In this document: positions 18,139-27,386 of the stretch, piece after piece | How the letters are laid out: each line of letters starts with the position of its first letter | Position numbering within the stretch: the first letter of the stretch is position 1 | Source of the DNA: Brevibacterium epidermidis NBRC 14811 | GTDB taxonomy: Bacteria > Actinomycetota > Actinomycetes > Actinomycetales > Brevibacteriaceae | DNA length: 64,000 bases | NCBI RefSeq assembly: GCF_001570805.1 | Contig: NZ_BCSJ01000003.1 | Coordinates: 62,001-126,000, forward strand | Reading direction: 5' to 3' | Notes under the pieces: generated by a model | Database searches by the model: none | Told to the model about the DNA's origin: nothing | Seen by the model: only the letters and a program-made list of their open reading frames with translations | Made by a program: the position numbers and the translations under genes

Positions 18139-18474
18139 TCACATATGGGGGACATCGGCGGGGATGTCGTAGAAGGTGGGGTGACGGTAGACCTTGTCGC
18201 CGCTGGGGGCGAACATCGGGTCCTTCTCGTCCGGGCTCGAGGCCGTGATGTCGGAGGCGCGGACGACCCAGATGCTCACGCCTTCGTTGCGTCGGGTGTA
18301 GACGTCGCGGGCGTGGTGGACGGCCATCTGGTCATCGGCGGCATGCAGGGATCCGACGTGGACGTGGTTGAGTCCGCGCTTGCCGCGCACGAAGACCTCA
18401 TACAGCGGCCATTCGCCGCGAGTCGAGCCGGAATTGTCCTTCGCCGAGGCGGCGCCTGGGTTGGTCTCGGTCAT
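18139..18474 (-). CDS. paaB: Phenylacetyl-CoA epoxidase subunit PaaB
   Basis: The 111-residue product contains the PaaB pattern [20 protein letters not shown], then [16 protein letters not shown] and SIWVVR. PaaB bridges two PaaAC dimers in the epoxidase. The ATG overlaps the paaA stop (ATGA). The first 20 residues are a polar extension that includes AASA, encoded by one copy of the recurrent CCGCCTCGG motif. Confidence 0.92.
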   Translation of the reverse strand: MTETNPGAASAKDNSGSTRGEWPLYEVFVRGKRGLNHVHVGSLHAADDQMAVHHARDVYTRRNEGVSIWVVRASDITASSPDEKDPMFAPSGDKVYRHPTFYDIPADVPHM

Positions 18475-19457
18475 TTCGCTGCCTCCTCGGCGGTGGTGGG
18501 TTCAACGGCGGCCTGGTTCTCGGCGAAGGCGAGCGCTGCTTCGCGCACCCATGCCCCTTCGTCCCAGGCGCGCTTGCGGTGGGCCAGGCGCTGTGTGTTG
18601 CAGGGTCCGTCACCCTTGACGACGGACCAGAACTCGTCCCAGTTCGGGGTGGAGAAGTCGTAGTGTCCGCGCTCTTCGTTCCACTTGAGGTTCTCGTCGG
18701 GGAACGTCACGCCGAGTGCTTCGGCCTGCGGGACGGACATGTCGACGAATTTCTGACGCAGCTCGTCGTTCGTGTGGGTCTTGATGCCCCACGCCATCGA
18801 CTGCTCGGTGTTCGGTGAGTTGTCATCGGGAGGTCCGAACATCATCAGCGCCGGCCACCAGAAGCGGTTGACCGATTCCTGGACCATCTCGCGCTGGGTC
18901 TCGGTGCCGCGCATCATCGTCATCAGCAGTTCGTAGCCCTGACGCTGGTGGAAGGACTCTTCCTTGCAGATGCGGATCATCGCGCGGCCGTAGGGACCGA
19001 AGGAGGTCCGGCACAGCGGCACCTGGTTGCAGATGGCCGCACCGTCGACGAGCCAGCCGATCGTTCCGACGTCGGTGTAGGACAGGGTCGGGTAGTTGAA
19101 GATCGAGGAGTACTTCTGCTTGCCGGCGACGAGCTTCTCGGTGAGCTCGTTGCGCGTGGTGCCCAGAGTTTCGGCGGCCGAGTAGAGGTAGAGGCCGTGT
19201 CCGGCTTCGTCCTGGACCTTCGCCAGCAGAATCGCCTTGCGTCGCAGAGAGGGCGCGCGGGAGATCCAGTTGCCTTCGGGCTGCATGCCGATGATCTCCG
19301 AGTGCGCGTGCTGCGCGACCTGGCGGATGAGCGTCTTGCGGTAGGCCTCGGGCATCCAGTCCCGGGGTTCGATCCGATCCTTGGCCTCGATCGTGGCGTC
19401 GAACTGCTCCTGCAGCTGCGCCTCATCGAAGCGGTTGTCGTTCATCTGAGTTGTCAT
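18471..19457 (-). CDS. paaA: Phenylacetyl-CoA epoxidase catalytic subunit PaaA
   Basis: A 328-residue catalytic subunit with a diiron site. Ligand motifs are visible in [14 protein letters not shown] and [14 protein letters not shown], plus the downstream [17 protein letters not shown] signature. The complex epoxidises the ring of phenylacetyl-CoA. The ATG at 19457 has GGTGGAG five bases upstream; the frame runs open further upstream, but homology begins here. This is the first gene of the long minus-strand paa operon. Its 373-bp divergent promoter region is shared with paaI and holds PaaR-like sites. Confidence 0.95.
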   Translation of the reverse strand: MTTQMNDNRFDEAQLQEQFDATIEAKDRIEPRDWMPEAYRKTLIRQVAQHAHSEIIGMQPEGNWISRAPSLRRKAILLAKVQDEAGHGLYLYSAAETLGTTRNELTEKLVAGKQKYSSIFNYPTLSYTDVGTIGWLVDGAAICNQVPLCRTSFGPYGRAMIRICKEESFHQRQGYELLMTMMRGTETQREMVQESVNRFWWPALMMFGPPDDNSPNTEQSMAWGIKTHTNDELRQKFVDMSVPQAEALGVTFPDENLKWNEERGHYDFSTPNWDEFWSVVKGDGPCNTQRLAHRKRAWDEGAWVREAALAFAENQAAVEPTTAEEAAK

Positions 19458-19565
19458 GACCACTCCACCCTTGGATGTGCCCTTGTCAGGACCTGCCGCG
19501 GTCAGCGAGTGCCGACCTCGAATCGGTCCGACCATCGTAGAACCTTCGGGCCGCAACATCCATTT

Positions 19566-19587
19566 ACTGACCATTTGTTCTGTATTG
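19566..19587. promoter_or_regulatory. Weak PaaR-like site, paaA side of the divergent promoter
   Basis: The left half ACTGACC and a central TTGTTC match the left half of the palindrome seen at 19692 and 25721, but the right half has decayed. It lies 109 bp upstream of paaA, close to where its promoter should be. Weak on its own; supported by the stronger sites. Confidence 0.35.
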
Positions 19588-19691
19588 TTGATATCAGTGT
19601 CGCACACCCCTCGCCGAGGTGCAATGCCACACCCTTCTTCCAACGAATTCCGCGGAAGAACTTGACACCGGCGACGATCGGAACGATATTT

Positions 19692-19713
19692 ATTGACCAG
19701 ATGGTCGTTTATT
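19692..19713. promoter_or_regulatory. PaaR-like operator between paaA and paaI
   Basis: A 22-bp imperfect palindrome around GACCAGATGGTC with an A-T-rich right flank (TTTATT). I recall the C. glutamicum PaaR consensus as ACTNACC-centre-GGTNAGT; this site matches it at most fixed positions and resembles the site at 25721. It lies between the two divergent paa transcripts, 118 bp before paaI. PaaR, encoded at 21815, is the likely ligand, with phenylacetyl-CoA as inducer. Confidence 0.6.
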
Positions 19714-19830
19714 CTCCGGCGGGCTGCCCGTCCGGGATCGCGGGGGATCTTTCACCGTCGTCCAAGCGCAATGGCGCCGGCACCTCCTGTGCTTCAGCGC
19801 CCGAAACCGCGACTCGAGGAGGAGCCGACT

Positions 19831-20310
19831 ATGGGAGAACCCGCCCACGATACGACGACCGCAGAGTCGGAGACCCCGAACGACACCTCCCCCACCGAGA
19901 CAGCCCCCATCGAGGAGCTCACCGGCGCGGCCGCGATGTTCGCCAATGACCGCGCTTCGCAGCATCTGGGCATCACCGTCGATGACCACGGACCCGGTTG
20001 GGCGCAGTGCTCGATGACGGTCACCGAGATCATGACCAACGGCCACGACATCACCCACGGCGGCTACGTCTTCCTCTTCGCCGACACCACCTTCGCGATG
20101 GCCTGCAACTATCCCGGCTCGATCACGGTCGCATCGGGAGGGGACATCGACTTCCTCAAGCCCACGTACCTCGGAGACGAGCTCGTCGCCCGCGGCCACG
20201 AGATCGTCAAGCAGGGACGCTCGGGCATCTACGACGTCACGGTCACCCGCGGCGATGACATCATCGCCACCTACCGCGGACGCTCCCGCACCCTGCCGGC
20301 CCGCAAGTGA
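19831..20310 (+). CDS. paaI: Hotdog-fold acyl-CoA thioesterase PaaI
   Basis: A 159-residue hotdog thioesterase with the signature NGHDITHGGYVFLFADTTFA and the following SGGDIDFLKPTYLGDEL. PaaI hydrolyses dead-end CoA esters formed in ring-opening and so rescues CoA. The start ATG 19831 is preceded by GAGGAGG; upstream codons, though open, would run into the operator. A 30-residue Thr/Glu/Ser-rich leader precedes the domain. It heads the paaI-paaK-paaR operon. Confidence 0.88.
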   Translation: MGEPAHDTTTAESETPNDTSPTETAPIEELTGAAAMFANDRASQHLGITVDDHGPGWAQCSMTVTEIMTNGHDITHGGYVFLFADTTFAMACNYPGSITVASGGDIDFLKPTYLGDELVARGHEIVKQGRSGIYDVTVTRGDDIIATYRGRSRTLPARK

Positions 20311-20429
20311 GAGATGCCTGCAGGCAGACCCCACCCAACCACCCGTCGAGGACAGGTCGCCGATCCACGGCGGGCCGCCTCGGCGGATCACAGATCTGAA
20401 GCACAGAAGAGATTCGCAAGGAGACGATG

Positions 20430-21725
20430 ATGACTGAGACCGACCTCGACGCCGGCGAACGGATGAGCCTGGACGAGCTGCGCGCCGACCAGCTGAAGAA
20501 CCTCAAGACGACGGTGACGTCGGTGTACGAGAAGGTGCCCTTCTACCGGAAGGCCTTCGACGAACTCGGCGTCACCCCGGCGGACATCACGAGCCTCGAT
20601 GACATCGCGAAGCTGCCGTTCACGACCAAGCAGGACCTGCGCGACAACTATCCGTTCGGGATGTTCGCTGTCCCCCAGGATCAGGTCGCGCGCATCCACG
20701 CCTCCTCGGGCACGACCGGTCTGCCGACGGTCGTCGGCTACACCCTCGGCGATCTCGATCGGTGGGGCAGCCTCATTGCCCGGTCCATCCTCGGTGCCGG
20801 CGGCAAACGCGGGCAGATGATGCACAATGCCTACGGATACGGCCTGTTCACCGGCGGTCTGGGCGTCCACGGCGCCGAGCGTCACGGCTTCACCGTCGTG
20901 CCGATCTCCGGTGGTCAGACCCCGCGGCAGGTGCAGCTGATCCAGGACTTCAAGCCGGACATCATCACGGCCACCCCGACCTATCTGCTCACGATCCTCG
21001 ACGAATTCCACAAGCAGGGCGTCGATCCGACGAAGACGAGCCTGAAGACCGCGATCTGCGGTGCGGAGCCGTGGACGGACGAGATGCGTAAGGAGATCGA
21101 GAGCTCCTTCAACATCAACGCCGTCGACATCTACGGCCTCTCCGAGGTCATGGGACCGGGCGTGGCCTGCGAATCCGCGGAGACGAAGGACGGCCCGACG
21201 ATCTGGGAGGATCACTTCTACCCGGAGATCGTCGATCCCTTCACCGGCGAGGCACTGCCCGACGGCGAAGAAGGCGAACTTGTCTTCACCTCGCTGACGA
21301 AGGAAGCGCTGCCGATCATCCGCTACCGCACGCACGATCTCGCGACGCTGCTGCCGGGCACCGCTCGCCCGAACTTCCGCCGCATCTCGCGCATCACTGG
21401 CCGCTCCGACGACCTCATGATCATCCGCGGCGTCAACGTCTACCCCGCGAACGTCGAGACCGTGCTCTTCGAGTTCGCGCCACTGAGCCCGCACTTCCAG
21501 CTCGTCCTCACCCGCCCGGGACGGATGGACGAGATGAGCGTCGAGGTCGAGGCCCGCGAAGGCGTCGGCGCCGTCGAGCTCGACGGCCTCGACAAGCTCG
21601 TGGCCGCCCGCATCAAGGAGCGCCTCGGCGTCTCCTGCACCATCGATATCAAGATGCCCGGCGACCTGCCGCGCTCGGTCGGCAAGATGAAGCGCATCAT
21701 CGACCGCCGTGAAGGCGTGCGCTGA
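20430..21725 (+). CDS. paaK: Phenylacetate-CoA ligase PaaK
   Basis: A 431-residue adenylate-forming ligase. The nucleotide loop is HASSGTTGLPTVVGYT, the middle motif is DIYGLSEVMGPGVA, and the C-terminal SVGKMKRI holds the Lys that aids adenylation. It activates phenylacetate to phenylacetyl-CoA, the first step and the source of the inducer. Two ATGs stand side by side at 20427 and 20430; AAGGAG is three bases from the first and six from the second, so I take the second. The 119-bp gap after paaI contains one copy of the CCGCCTCGG motif. Confidence 0.95.
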   Translation: MTETDLDAGERMSLDELRADQLKNLKTTVTSVYEKVPFYRKAFDELGVTPADITSLDDIAKLPFTTKQDLRDNYPFGMFAVPQDQVARIHASSGTTGLPTVVGYTLGDLDRWGSLIARSILGAGGKRGQMMHNAYGYGLFTGGLGVHGAERHGFTVVPISGGQTPRQVQLIQDFKPDIITATPTYLLTILDEFHKQGVDPTKTSLKTAICGAEPWTDEMRKEIESSFNINAVDIYGLSEVMGPGVACESAETKDGPTIWEDHFYPEIVDPFTGEALPDGEEGELVFTSLTKEALPIIRYRTHDLATLLPGTARPNFRRISRITGRSDDLMIIRGVNVYPANVETVLFEFAPLSPHFQLVLTRPGRMDEMSVEVEAREGVGAVELDGLDKLVAARIKERLGVSCTIDIKMPGDLPRSVGKMKRIIDRREGVR

Positions 21726-21814
21726 GATGAGCACTCTGGATTCGGGCATGCGCAGCGGCCGCTCTGTGACCGGGAACGCGGCGTGCTGCCGCGCAGCTGG
21801 ATAGACTGGTGCGC

Positions 21815-22537
21815 ATGCCTGAATCCCCCTCACCTGCGCAGACTTCGCCGGATACGGCGACGACTGCGAACTCGGCCGCCGAGGCGGACGCGCAGTCATC
21901 GACTGCCGCGTCGACATCGTCGGCCACCCCCGCCGAGGCGAGCGCCCCCAAGCGCTCCCGCCGTGGCCGTCCCGGATACGACCGGGAGACCCTCATCAAC
22001 AAGGCCACGGAAGTCTTCGTCTCCCGCGGCTACGACGGCACGTCAATGGACACGGTTGCCCGCGAGCTCGGCATCACGAAGTCCGCGATCTATCACCATG
22101 TGACGTCGAAGGAAGAGCTGCTGCATCTGGCGATCAGCCGCGGGGTCCGCGCCCTCGATTCCGCTGTGGAGACCGAGAGTCTGCGTGAGAACGTCAACGC
22201 GCTCGAACGGCTGCGGCTGGCCGTACGTGCCAGCGTGGTCATCCTCATCGAGTATCGCCATTCGGTGACGCTTCTGCTGCGCGTGCGCGGAAACTCGCCC
22301 TTGGAGCGCGAAGCCCTCGAGGCACGCCGCAATATCGATGCGAAGGTCCGCGCCCTCGTCGAGGCAGCCATCGCCGAGGGCGGTCTGCGCTCGGACTTCA
22401 CCCCCGGGCTCATCACGCGCCTGCTCTTCGGCATGGTCAACTCGATCACCGAGTGGTACCGGCCCAGCTATCCCGTCGATCCCGAGACCATCGCCGAGGC
22501 GGTCACGACGATGGCCTTCCAGGGGCTGGAGGCCTGA
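21815..22537 (+). CDS. paaR: TetR-family regulator, probable PaaR
   Basis: A 240-residue TetR protein. A 45-residue Ser/Thr/Ala-rich leader precedes the helix-turn-helix (about 65-110, RELGITKSAIYHHVTSKEEL). The remainder is the ligand-binding domain. It is the third gene of the paaI-K-R operon, as in other actinobacteria where a TetR-type PaaR represses paa genes and is released by phenylacetyl-CoA. Matching operators at 19692 and 25721 support this. ATG 21815 is taken as the start; a GTG two codons earlier is possible. Confidence 0.8.
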   Translation: MPESPSPAQTSPDTATTANSAAEADAQSSTAASTSSATPAEASAPKRSRRGRPGYDRETLINKATEVFVSRGYDGTSMDTVARELGITKSAIYHHVTSKEELLHLAISRGVRALDSAVETESLRENVNALERLRLAVRASVVILIEYRHSVTLLLRVRGNSPLEREALEARRNIDAKVRALVEAAIAEGGLRSDFTPGLITRLLFGMVNSITEWYRPSYPVDPETIAEAVTTMAFQGLEA

Positions 22538-22585
22538 GGGCCTTCACCCCATCAATCTGGACAGCGACGTCCCGGGAAGAATTCC

Positions 22586-23488
22586 ATGAACGCTGCCGAC
22601 TCGACGGTTCCGATCATCCTCAATCCGAGTGCACGCAAAGGCGCCGTGCTCAGACGTATCGACCCCCTGACGACGGCGTTCGCCGAACATGGACTCGAGG
22701 CAAGGTTCGTCAGGAGCACGAGCGCGGACCACGCCAAGCAGCTCGCTGCTGACTTCGCCGCACAGGGTTCGGATCTCGTCGTCTCCCTCGGCGGTGACGG
22801 GATGGCGCGTTCGGTCGCAGCCGGGCTCGTCGACACGGACACCGCGTTGGGTGTCATCGCCGGTGGACGCGGCAACGATCTCATCGGCAAACTCGGCATC
22901 CCGAAGGACATCGAGGCAGCCGCGGCCATCATGGCCGACGGCCGTGACCGGACCATCGATGTGCTCGACCTCGACGGGAAGGTGTGTCTCGGCAATGTCT
23001 GTCTCGGCCTCGACTCGACCGTCCAACACCAAGCGAATGCGGCGAGGCTCATCCGCGGCCGCTGGGTCTACCTCTACGGGGTCGTCCGCGCGCTGCTGCC
23101 GCCCAAACGCATCGAGCTGGAGCTGACCATCGACGGCCAGCGCTTTTCATTTCGTGGGCTCACTGCGGGGTTCGCGAATTCCGGGCGCTACGGCGGCGGG
23201 CTCAGGCTCTCCCCCGAGGCGGCCCTCGACGACGGGCTCATCGACGTGGTCCTGCTCCAGGAGGGGTTCCTGCCCAAGCTCGCCGTCGAAGTCGTGGAGT
23301 ACAGTTTCGGCCGTCATCACCGGCACCCTCATATCCACTTCACCCACGCTCGGGAGGTGGAGATCGACGTCCCGGAAGGGGCCGCCCCGATCGAGATCAT
23401 CGTCGACGGCGACGCAATCGCGCAGACCCCTGCCACCGTGAAGATCCGACCCTCAGCACTCAAGGTCCGCGTTCCGCGAACCTCCTGA
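22586..23488 (+). CDS. Diacylglycerol kinase-family lipid kinase
   Basis: A 300-residue protein of the DAGK catalytic family. The opening strand is PIILNPSARKG, the nucleotide motif is VVSLGGDGMARSVAAGL, and VIAGGRGNDLIGKLGIP follows; the C-terminal beta-sandwich has TAGFANSGRYGGGLRLSPEA. It would phosphorylate a lipid such as diacylglycerol or a related head group on the membrane. It lies 48 bp after paaR, but its function is unrelated. A strong hairpin terminator follows. Confidence 0.88.
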   Translation: MNAADSTVPIILNPSARKGAVLRRIDPLTTAFAEHGLEARFVRSTSADHAKQLAADFAAQGSDLVVSLGGDGMARSVAAGLVDTDTALGVIAGGRGNDLIGKLGIPKDIEAAAAIMADGRDRTIDVLDLDGKVCLGNVCLGLDSTVQHQANAARLIRGRWVYLYGVVRALLPPKRIELELTIDGQRFSFRGLTAGFANSGRYGGGLRLSPEAALDDGLIDVVLLQEGFLPKLAVEVVEYSFGRHHRHPHIHFTHAREVEIDVPEGAAPIEIIVDGDAIAQTPATVKIRPSALKVRVPRTS

Positions 23489-23517
23489 ACGACTATGTCC
23501 GCCGACTGAACGACAGG

Positions 23518-23553
23518 GCCCCGCGTCGAGGATCTGCATCCTCGGCGCGGGGC
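23518..23553. terminator. Strong hairpin terminator between the lipid kinase gene and paaZ
   Basis: GCCCCGCGTCGAGGAT pairs with ATCCTCGGCGCGGGGC (one G-T pair) across a four-base loop. It stands between two convergent genes and can serve both strands. The following bases GTTCCTC give only a short pyrimidine tail. Confidence 0.8.
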
Positions 23554-23604
23554 GTTCCTCGTGACGGCCAGTGCTGCCAGTAGGGCTTTCGGGCCGCCTG
23601 AGCC

Positions 23605-25641
23605 TCAGTATTCCTTGGCCACGAGAGTGAGCACGTCGTAGTTCGCGACGGGCTCCTCGTTCTGGTTGACGACCTGTGCGTCCCAGCGGACCTCACCGTA
23701 TTCGTCGGTCTCACGCGGGGTGATACGCTTCGCGGTGAGCGTGACCTTGAGCTTGTCACCTGGGGAGACGGGCGTGATGAAGTTGAGGCCCTCGAGTCCG
23801 TAGTTCGCGAGCACCGGGCCCGGGTCCGGCTGGACGAAGAGTCCGGCAGCGAAGGACACGATGAGGTAGCCGTGCGCCACGCGCCCCGGGAAGAACGGGT
23901 TCGCGGCGGCCGCTTCCTCGTTCATGTGCGCGTAGAAGGTGTCGCCGGTGAAGTTCGCGAAGTGCTCGATATCGTCGAGCGTGACTTCCCGCCATTCTGA
24001 GTCGAGGGTGTCACCGAGGCGCAGATCCTTCAGCGACTTCGTGAACGGATGATCGCCGAGGTGGCGCTGCGAACCGTTGACCCATTCCCCGCCGATCGCG
24101 GTGAGCATGTCCGGGGAGGCCTGGATCGCGGTGCGCTGCATGAAGTGTGTGATACCGCGCAGTCCGCCCATCTCCTCGCCGCCGCCGGCCCGACCCGGGC
24201 CGCCGTGGATGAGGTTGGGCAGCGGCGAACCGTGACCGGTCGACTCTTCGGCATCGTCACGGTCGAGGACGAGCACGCGGCCGTGCCACGGGGCGATCTT
24301 GCGGACGAACTCGGTGGCGAACTCGGCATCGTGGGTGACGACGGAGCCGACCAGGGAACCGCGGCCGCGAGCGGCCAGGCGGACGGCATCCTCGGTGTCG
24401 GAATAGGTGATGATCGAGGTCACGGGCCCGAACGCCTCGATGTCGTGGACAGCATCGGACCACGCGTCATCGGCCTGGAGGACGGTGGCCGCCACATAGG
24501 CACCGCCGTGCTCGGCAGCGAGCTTGTCTGATTCCTCACGCCCGCCGGTCAGCAGGTGCGCTCCCCCGGCGATGATCTGGTCGACCGCGTCGAGGACGTC
24601 GGTGCGCTGCTTGTCGGAGACGACAGGCCCCAAGCGGGTGGACTTCTCGCGCGGGTCGCCCACACCCTGGGTGGCGAGCTTCGCGATGATGGCTTCGCCG
24701 ACCGCCTCGGCGTGGGCCTCGGGGACGAAGGTGCGGCGGATCGCGGTGCACTTCTGTCCGGCCTTGATGGTCATCTCGGCGACGACGCCGGAGACGAAGA
24801 GGTCGAATTCCTCGGTGCCGGGGGCGGCATCGGGACCGAGCAGGGAGAAGTTCAGCGAGTCCGCCTCGGCGAAGAAGCGGGTGCCGCGTTGGGTCACGCA
24901 GTCGAGTCCCGCCAGCTTGCGGGCGGTGTTCGCGGAACCGGTGAACGCAATCGCGTCCTGTTCGGCGAGGTGGTCGAAGAGCGGGGTGACGTCACCGTTG
25001 ACCAGCTGGATCGCGCCGTCGGGGAGCAGACCGGATTCGATCATGTCGTTGACGACCGCGCGGGTCAGGTGGGCGGTGTCGGTGGCGGGTTTGACGACGA
25101 CAGGGACGCCGGCGACGAACATCGGTCCGAACTTCTCGAGCATGCCCCAGACGGGGAAGTTGAAGGCGTTGATCTGCAGCGCGAGTCCCTGCCGGGAGGT
25201 GAGGATGTGGCGACCGACGAAGGTGCCGTTCTTCGACAGGCGCTCGACTCCGCCGTCGAGGTGGACGGTCGAGTTCGGCATCTGGCGGCGGGCGATGCCG
25301 GAGTAGGTGAAGAGGGTGCCGATTCCGCCTTCGATGTCAACGAAGGCGTCGCGCTTAGTGGTGCCCGTGGTGAAGGAGATCTCGTGGTAGTCCTTCGTGC
25401 GCTCCATGAGGTAGGTCGCGAGCTTCTTGAGGATCACACCGCGCTGGTGGAAGGTGAGCTTTTGGAGCTCGGCGATTCCGGTGGTCCGAGCATGGTCGGC
25501 GACGGCGGTGAAGTCGATTCCGGCCGAGCTCACCGAGTGGAGGAGTTCCCCGGTGCCGGCGTCGCGGACGGGTCGGGCGGACTCGGTCGCTCCGGGCGTG
25601 TGCCAGGATCCGGCCACATAGGAACTGAGGATTTCGGTCAT
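23605..25641 (-). CDS. paaZ: Bifunctional PaaZ: aldehyde dehydrogenase and oxepin-CoA hydrolase
   Basis: A 678-residue fusion. The N-terminal ALDH domain (about 1-520) has the nucleophile in IKAGQKCTAIRR and the base Glu in TRFFAEADSLNF. The C-terminal MaoC-like hydratase domain (about 540-678) has FTGDTFYAHMNEEAAAANPFF and GRVAHGYLIVSFAAGL with its Asp/His pair. PaaZ opens the oxepin ring and oxidises the semialdehyde. The start at 25641 has GGGAGAG upstream. It is monocistronic, divergent from a transporter, with a PaaR-like site 80-100 bp upstream. Confidence 0.94.
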   Translation of the reverse strand: MTEILSSYVAGSWHTPGATESARPVRDAGTGELLHSVSSAGIDFTAVADHARTTGIAELQKLTFHQRGVILKKLATYLMERTKDYHEISFTTGTTKRDAFVDIEGGIGTLFTYSGIARRQMPNSTVHLDGGVERLSKNGTFVGRHILTSRQGLALQINAFNFPVWGMLEKFGPMFVAGVPVVVKPATDTAHLTRAVVNDMIESGLLPDGAIQLVNGDVTPLFDHLAEQDAIAFTGSANTARKLAGLDCVTQRGTRFFAEADSLNFSLLGPDAAPGTEEFDLFVSGVVAEMTIKAGQKCTAIRRTFVPEAHAEAVGEAIIAKLATQGVGDPREKSTRLGPVVSDKQRTDVLDAVDQIIAGGAHLLTGGREESDKLAAEHGGAYVAATVLQADDAWSDAVHDIEAFGPVTSIITYSDTEDAVRLAARGRGSLVGSVVTHDAEFATEFVRKIAPWHGRVLVLDRDDAEESTGHGSPLPNLIHGGPGRAGGGEEMGGLRGITHFMQRTAIQASPDMLTAIGGEWVNGSQRHLGDHPFTKSLKDLRLGDTLDSEWREVTLDDIEHFANFTGDTFYAHMNEEAAAANPFFPGRVAHGYLIVSFAAGLFVQPDPGPVLANYGLEGLNFITPVSPGDKLKVTLTAKRITPRETDEYGEVRWDAQVVNQNEEPVANYDVLTLVAKEY

Positions 25642-25720
25642 GCTTTGCTCTCCCTGGTGAAACGACGTCTCCCGGTCCACGGCGGCCGCATTCGGCACCG
25701 CTGCCGATTCCTACCAATAT

Positions 25721-25742
25721 ACTAACCAATCGGTCGGTAATT
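25721..25742. promoter_or_regulatory. PaaR-like operator upstream of paaZ
   Basis: The site reads ACTAACC, then AATCGGT, then CGGTAATT. Against the published C. glutamicum PaaR consensus as I recall it (22-bp palindrome with ACTNACC and GGTNAGT ends), only two fixed positions differ. It sits 80 bp before paaZ and 110 bp before the divergent transporter, so it may control both. This is the best operator match in the window. Confidence 0.68.
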
Positions 25743-25812
25743 GTCATGGGCCGATGAGCGAACGAATGACATGTGACACCGTTCACTCTCTGCTTTATGA
25801 TCGAAGTCAATT

Positions 25813-25834
25813 ACTGACCAAACAGTCACCCAAG
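25813..25834. promoter_or_regulatory. Second, weaker PaaR-like site on the transporter side
   Basis: ACTGACCAAACAGTCACC contains the left half-site ACTGACC and a TGAC/GTCA dyad. It lies 18 bp before the transporter start at 25852. The right half differs from the other sites, so it may be a low-affinity site. Confidence 0.4.
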
Positions 25835-25851
25835 TCAGTGAAGCACCGGCA

Positions 25852-27240
25852 ATGACGCCCGCAACGAAAGATCCTCTCATGTCCACCACATCCGGTCCCA
25901 CCGCAGGCCAGCCGCCCGCGCCCCAGTCGATCACCCGCGAGGAACGCAAGGTCCTCGCCGGCACCCTCGTCGGCACCACCATCGAGTGGTACGACTTCTT
26001 CATCTACGCACAGGCCGCCGGCCTCGTCCTCTCCGCTCAGTACTTCGGCCCGCTGGCCTCTGACAATCCGGCCCTCGGACAGATCATGGCGTGGGCGTCT
26101 CTGGGCATTTCGTTCCTCTTCCGACCGTTGGGCGCAATCATCGCCGGCCACCTCGGCGATCGGATCGGGCGCAAGAAGATGCTCGTGCTCACGCTCATCC
26201 TCATGGGGGCCGCGACCTCGCTCATCGGTCTGCTGCCGAACTACGCGATGATCGGCATCGGCGCACCCATCCTGCTCACCCTGCTGCGGATCCTGCAGGG
26301 CTTCTCCGCCGGCGGCGAATGGGGCGGGGCGGCACTGCTGTCGGTCGAGCATGCTCCGATCTCCAAGCGCGGCATCTTCGGCGCCTACCCGCAGATCGGC
26401 GTGCCGGTCGGCATGATCCTGGCCACCGGCGTCATCTGGGTGCTCACCACCCTGCTCACCCCCGAACAGTTCGCGAGCTTCGGCTGGCGGATTCCGTTCC
26501 TCTTCTCCGTCGTCCTAGTGATCGTCGGCTATTACATCCGCCGCCAGGTCGAGGAGTCCCCGGTCTTCGCCGAGCTCGCCGAACGCAAGGCCGAGTCCTC
26601 GGCCCCGCTGGGCATCCTGTTCAAGAAGAACACGAAGGAAGTCATCCTCTCCGCGCTCATCTTCATCGGCAACAACGCCGTGGGCTACATGATCATCGCG
26701 TTCTTCGCCGCCTACGCCTCCCGCCCCCTCGACGAGGGCGGATCCGTCGGCCTCGACCGGGCACCCGTGCTGCTGGCGACGACGCTCGCAAGCTTCGGCT
26801 GGCTGGTGTTCACGATGTGGGGCGGTGCGCTCTCGGACAAGCTCGGACGCGTGCGGACCTTCCAGATCGGGTACGTCCTGCTCATCGTGTGGCTCATCCC
26901 GACGTTCCTCATGATCGATATGGCGAACATCTGGATGTACGGAATCGGCATCTTCGTCCTCACCGTCGGCATGGGCCTGTCCTACGGCCCGATGTCAGCG
27001 ATGTACGCGGAGATGTTCCCCGTCGAGGTCCGCTACTCGGGAGTCTCGATCGGCTACGCGCTCGGTGCGATCCTCGGCGGCGCCTTCGCCCCGACCATCG
27101 CCGAAACCCTGCTCGCCGAGACCGGCTCATCGATCTCAATCGCGATCTACATGATCATCGTGTGCATCATCTCGCTCATCGGCGTCAGCCTCGTCAAGGA
27201 AACGAAGGGCGTCGACCTCGGCCTGACCAAGCACCACTGA
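25852..27240 (+). CDS. MHS-family MFS transporter, candidate phenylacetate importer
   Basis: A 462-residue, twelve-helix MFS protein of the metabolite:H+ symporter group. Helix 1 begins at TIEWYDFFIYAQAAG, and the 2-3 loop is GHLGDRIGRKKMLVLTL. These carriers import shikimate, oxoglutarate, betaine or aromatic acids. It is divergent from paaZ and shares a promoter region containing two PaaR-like sites, so uptake of phenylacetate is the natural guess; no PaaL-type solute symporter is present in the window. ATG 25852 is used; ATG 25879 is an alternative and neither has a strong binding site. Confidence 0.8.
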   Translation: MTPATKDPLMSTTSGPTAGQPPAPQSITREERKVLAGTLVGTTIEWYDFFIYAQAAGLVLSAQYFGPLASDNPALGQIMAWASLGISFLFRPLGAIIAGHLGDRIGRKKMLVLTLILMGAATSLIGLLPNYAMIGIGAPILLTLLRILQGFSAGGEWGGAALLSVEHAPISKRGIFGAYPQIGVPVGMILATGVIWVLTTLLTPEQFASFGWRIPFLFSVVLVIVGYYIRRQVEESPVFAELAERKAESSAPLGILFKKNTKEVILSALIFIGNNAVGYMIIAFFAAYASRPLDEGGSVGLDRAPVLLATTLASFGWLVFTMWGGALSDKLGRVRTFQIGYVLLIVWLIPTFLMIDMANIWMYGIGIFVLTVGMGLSYGPMSAMYAEMFPVEVRYSGVSIGYALGAILGGAFAPTIAETLLAETGSSISIAIYMIIVCIISLIGVSLVKETKGVDLGLTKHH

Positions 27241-27285
27241 GGCTGCAGCGAACCCCCCAGTTCGTCACCTGCACCTCGATTTCCT

Positions 27286-27331
27286 GGTCGATCCACGGTG
27301 AGTCCTCCGCCTGAAACGCCGTGGATCGACC
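27286..27331. repeat. Perfect 13-bp inverted repeat after the MHS transporter
   Basis: GGTCGATCCACGG (27286-27298) and CCGTGGATCGACC (27319-27331) are perfect inverted copies separated by 20 bp. It lies 45 bp after the transporter stop and 56 bp before the dehydratase gene. There is no T run. It could be a terminator-like hairpin, an operator or an extragenic repeat. Confidence 0.6.
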
Positions 27332-27386
27332 CAACAATCCACCGAGGCGGCGCACCCACTCAGCAGCTCTCGCATAGGCTGATGAG

